The notes under the pieces are model-generated. The model did no database searches. It was not told the DNA's origin and saw nothing but the letters and a program-made list of their open reading frames with translations. A stretch of DNA of 17,542 nucleotides, taken from NCBI GenBank assembly GCA_049606855.1, contig JBMYVY010000020.1, positions 1-17,542 on the forward strand, given 5' to 3'. Source of the DNA: JBELHR01 sp049606855. GTDB taxonomy: Bacteria; Bacteroidota; Bacteroidia; Flavobacteriales; Flavobacteriaceae. Below are positions 16,183 to 17,542 of the stretch, piece by piece (within the stretch, counting starts at the first letter, position 1; every line of letters starts with the position of its first letter). A program made the translations under genes and the position numbers.

Positions 16183-17542
16183 TTTTTTAATATTGTTTCT
16201 AAATTGGAAATAAATTTGACTACGATTTTATTTGAAGGAATCAATTTGTTAAACTCAGGAGCGTAATGAAATTTGCAAATCTCTATAGCTTTAAATCCGA
16301 TAAATGATAATGTTCCGTTATTTGTAATTACTTCATTTTTTAAAACTTCTAGAATTTCAACATTCGGATGTAAATGAAAATATGCAATACCAACAACTTT
16401 ATTATTACTTTTACTCACTAGGTTATCTTTAATTTTGAGAAATCCGGAGTTAAAATCCCATAATCTCCTATGAACTACTCCATACCTCTTGTACCCGTCA
16501 TGCTCGGCTAATAAGCGATTCTTTGACTCCGATAAAATAGAAACATTTGCTCGATTAGCTACTCGAAAACCACTCCATATATTTGAGGAATTAATTTCAT
16601 TTAATGTTACAGTGTTATGAGATGAAGTCGCTCTTTCTATAGACCTGCGATTTCCAATATTGTAGGTTGAAAGACCTGTATCCACAATAAAAGGTAAACC
16701 AGAATTACTAAGTTCAAAAGTAAAGGTATCCGCATGACTGTGACCTGGTTGGTAACTAGGCATAATGTTAGCACAATTAATCTTTAACTCAAAGCCTTTG
16801 ACTTCAAATGATCTGAACATGGATTCTTTTAAAGATACTTTATTAAAATTGATTTTCAAAAAATCAGCATAGGCCCCTAATTTTAAAGTTGTTGGATTGA
16901 TATTGTTTGCAGAATCATTGAATAATGGGATGGCTCCATTGTTAAAACAAATAGACTCTAACCATGATCTCATTAATTCAGCACGATTTACTAAAAGTAA
17001 CTCTAAATCTCTTGCAGGAAAAATGTCTGGATTTAAACGAATCAGTTGAATACAGTCCATTACTCTATAAAGCATCAATTGATGATACATTGGAGATAAT
17101 TCAAAATGAGCCCCATCTCCTAAAATTTGTTCATTGAGTTGGTTTTTAAGTATTTTCGTTGATTCGTTAAAAACATTTTGATCCTGCAAATAATATGAAG
17201 CAAATAATAATGCAAAGCCATTCTCTAACAAATGATTTGCTAGAAGATGATATTCTAATCGATTAAGTAATAATTTAGTATCGGAGTAAACTAAATCGTC
17301 CACTCGGGTATCTTTAATATTATTGTAAGAAATGAATTTAACAACATTAATTAGACGAAGAGAAACCGGGTATGGCTCTTTACCATCCTTTATATGAGAG
17401 TAATTATCTATAAAATCATGCAATAATTCTATTCCCTCGTCTATTACTATATTAGATTGATTTAAATAATCAAAATATGTTAAATTATAAGTCCATAACT
17501 TTTTAAACTCTCCATAATTCCAATCTATTTGTTTTCCAAAAT
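16179..17542 (-). CDS. Heparinase II/III-family protein (5' end outside window)
   Basis: The frame stays open to the right edge, so this is the C-terminal part of a longer protein, with about 453 residues visible. The TTG at 17423 is internal; upstream in frame lies DWNYGEFKKLWTYNLTYFDY, a typical N-terminal segment of this family. An alpha-helical toroid-like region comes first. The beta-rich heparinase II/III domain follows, with PGHSHADTFTFEL around 16730, GLSTYN near 16665, and ERATSSHNTV just after. These His and Tyr residues match those expected in the lyase active site. Family members cleave uronate-containing polysaccharides by beta-elimination, but homologues inside biosynthetic clusters have no settled role; trimming or epimerisation of the polymer is a guess. 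It is co-transcribed with the glycosyltransferase (ATGA overlap). Confidence 0.87.
   Translation of the reverse strand, partial: FGKQIDWNYGEFKKLWTYNLTYFDYLNQSNIVIDEGIELLHDFIDNYSHIKDGKEPYPVSLRLINVVKFISYNNIKDTRVDDLVYSDTKLLLNRLEYHLLANHLLENGFALLFASYYLQDQNVFNESTKILKNQLNEQILGDGAHFELSPMYHQLMLYRVMDCIQLIRLNPDIFPARDLELLLVNRAELMRSWLESICFNNGAIPLFNDSANNINPTTLKLGAYADFLKINFNKVSLKESMFRSFEVKGFELKINCANIMPSYQPGHSHADTFTFELSNSGLPFIVDTGLSTYNIGNRRSIERATSSHNTVTLNEINSSNIWSGFRVANRANVSILSESKNRLLAEHDGYKRYGVVHRRLWDFNSGFLKIKDNLVSKSNNKVVGIAYFHLHPNVEILEVLKNEVITNNGTLSFIGFKAIEICKFHYAPEFNKLIPSNKIVVKFISNLETILKK

Noticed and set aside
17421..17423. TTG at 17423 as the start of the heparinase-like gene
   Set aside because: The frame is open upstream to the window edge and encodes a family-typical segment (DWNYGEFKKLW), so the gene continues outside.
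1..17542. CRISPR arrays, tRNA or rRNA genes, toxin-antitoxin or defence genes
   Set aside because: No regularly spaced repeats, cloverleaf-like sequences or recognisable protein motifs of these types were found on either strand by reading.

Overview
The window looks like a stretch of a Bacteroidota chromosome, most likely Flavobacteriia-like. The reasons are TAnnTTTG-type -7 promoter elements in gaps, starts without Shine-Dalgarno sequences, lipoproteins with an acidic stretch right after the lipobox cysteine, a Wzi-like capsule porin, and an IS3-type relic. Species cannot be read from the sequence. Nearly everything after 3.5 kb belongs to one cell-surface polysaccharide (capsule or O-antigen) locus.

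Layout. (1) 1-3514: a probable leftward promoter for a gene outside the window, then two adjacent rightward genes for paralogous lipoproteins of unknown function, closed by a strong hairpin terminator. (2) 6711-3513, leftward: manA, rmlB, rmlA and a group III truncated hemoglobin gene. The last three are joined by ATGA stop/start overlaps. (3) 8825-6838, leftward: a PLP sugar aminotransferase and a short soluble CapD-type dehydratase, also joined by an ATGA overlap. (4) 8884-12269, rightward: a Wzi-family outer-membrane protein and a large membrane-anchored FlaA1/PglF/WbpM-type nucleotide-sugar 4,6-dehydratase. (5) 12291-13467: a badly decayed IS3-family element. (6) 17542-13534, leftward and markedly AT-rich: a heparinase II/III-like protein (cut by the window end), a family-4-like glycosyltransferase, an NAD-dependent sugar epimerase/reductase and a small PglC-type phosphoglycosyltransferase, with overlapping or nearly abutting ends.

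How the genes fit together (inference). RmlA and RmlB make dTDP-4-keto-6-deoxyglucose, and ManA links fructose-6-P with mannose-6-P for GDP-mannose-derived sugars. The large dehydratase plus the 309-aa reductase/epimerase could make UDP-QuiNAc or UDP-FucNAc. The aminotransferase could make a 4-amino sugar from a 4-keto intermediate. The small phosphoglycosyltransferase would load the first sugar phosphate onto undecaprenyl phosphate, the glycosyltransferase would add the next sugar, and Wzi would act at the outer membrane. rmlC, rmlD, a flippase, a polymerase and an acetyltransferase are not in the window.

Points most worth a second look: the hemoglobin gene translationally coupled to rmlBA; the short dehydratase with Leu where the family has catalytic Tyr or Met; and the duplicated, internally repeated lipoproteins of unknown function. 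I found no clearly new defence or mobile system.
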